A stretch of 6,272 nt of DNA from Ga0077527 sp964533495. GTDB taxonomy: Bacteria; Pseudomonadota; Gammaproteobacteria; Burkholderiales; SG8-41. This document shows positions 6,139-6,272 of the stretch, one piece after another (the first letter of the stretch is position 1; every line of letters begins with the position of its first letter). Both the position numbers and the translations under genes were made by a program. The notes under the pieces were generated by a model. It did not search any database. It was not told where the DNA came from and was given only the letters and a program-made list of their open reading frames with translations. The DNA is taken from positions 1-6,272 of the forward strand of contig CAZHJU010000063.1 of the NCBI GenBank assembly GCA_964533495.1, read 5' to 3'.

Positions 6139-6167
6139 TGGTTACAAAAGGAAAAAAATGATAAAAT
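6139..6167 (+). promoter_or_regulatory. Putative extended -10 promoter for the right-edge gene
   Basis: TGATAAAAT (6159-6167) is an extended -10 with a 5 of 6 hexamer. The -35 is poor: TGGTTA (6139-6144) at 17-nt spacing. The start would lie near 6174, just before ATG 6177. Confidence 0.4.
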
Positions 6168-6272
6168 ATGTTTATTATGAGATATCCGGAGTACCCCGCG
6201 GATTTAGATCGCCGCCAGCCCCTTACGGGACTCTTACGTTTGTTTGCTCAGCTGGAGGGCGGAGTATCAAGT
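6168..6272 (+). CDS. Start of an unidentified protein, cut by the window edge
   Basis: The frame from ATG 6168 (alternative ATG 6177, in phase) runs open to the end for 35 codons, with no stop. The peptide has an amphipathic, protein-like composition: MRYPEYPADLDRRQPLTGLL followed by RLFAQLEGGVSS (from 6177). No family was recognised. An overlapping frame from ATG 6158 is also open to the edge and has a better ribosome-binding site (AAAGGA at 6147-6152, 6 nt before), but its product looks less protein-like. The 6168/6177 frame is preferred by composition; ATG 6177 would give an almost leaderless mRNA from the promoter at 6159-6167. It belongs to a new transcription unit, since it follows a strong terminator. 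Confidence 0.45.
   Translation, partial: MFIMRYPEYPADLDRRQPLTGLLRLFAQLEGGVSS

Noticed and set aside
6158..6272. Alternative frame from ATG 6158 as the right-edge gene
   Set aside because: It has a good ribosome-binding site, but its product (MIKYVYYEISGVPRGF...) is less protein-like than the overlapping frame and it would contain the extended -10; kept only as an alternative.

Overview
The window is a stretch of core bacterial translation and transcription genes, all on the + strand: the 3' part of rpoC (RNA polymerase beta'), rpsL (S12), the first codons of what is probably rpsG (S7), a 100-base run of N, fusA (EF-G) without its N-terminus, an unrecognised four-helix membrane protein, tuf (EF-Tu), a strong terminator, and the start of an unidentified gene at the right edge. 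This is the str operon order, joined to the end of the rpoBC operon.

The proteins are clearly bacterial. Beta' has no insertion in the trigger loop, and S12 carries the extra ~13 residues typical of Gram-positive-type S12 rather than the short E. coli form. Divergent details (loss of a beta' zinc site, an EF-G with an altered guanine-recognition motif, a DMPGH EF-Tu) fit a deep lineage such as Candidatus Saccharibacteria/Patescibacteria. That placement is inferred from the look of the proteins, not from a search. The exact 100-N run suggests a draft or metagenome assembly. The visible stops are TAA or TAG, with no internal TGA, so nothing points to UGA recoding.

Layout: 1-1431 rpoC end; 1432-1528 intergenic with a promoter and a foldable leader in front of rpsL; 1529-1942 rpsL with a TTG start; 1945-1982 probable rpsG start; 1983-2082 gap; 2083-4053 fusA; 4054-4104 a promoter so close to the next start that the mRNA would be almost leaderless; 4105-4737 the membrane protein; 4738-4883 the tuf promoter and a ~100-nt leader; 4884-6065 tuf; 6082-6118 terminator; 6119-6272 a possible extended -10 promoter and the beginning of another gene.

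The main genes act together. Beta' makes RNA; S12 and S7 build the decoding and mRNA-exit parts of the 30S subunit; EF-Tu delivers aminoacyl-tRNA and EF-G drives translocation. The points most worth a second look are: EF-G with NKIN in place of NKxD together with a changed G5 motif; loss of three of four ligands of the second beta' zinc site; an 8-bp anti-Shine-Dalgarno pairing in the rpsL leader that competes with an upstream hairpin; and the membrane protein placed between fusA and tuf. The apparent single reading frame across the N run should not be annotated as one protein without closing the gap.
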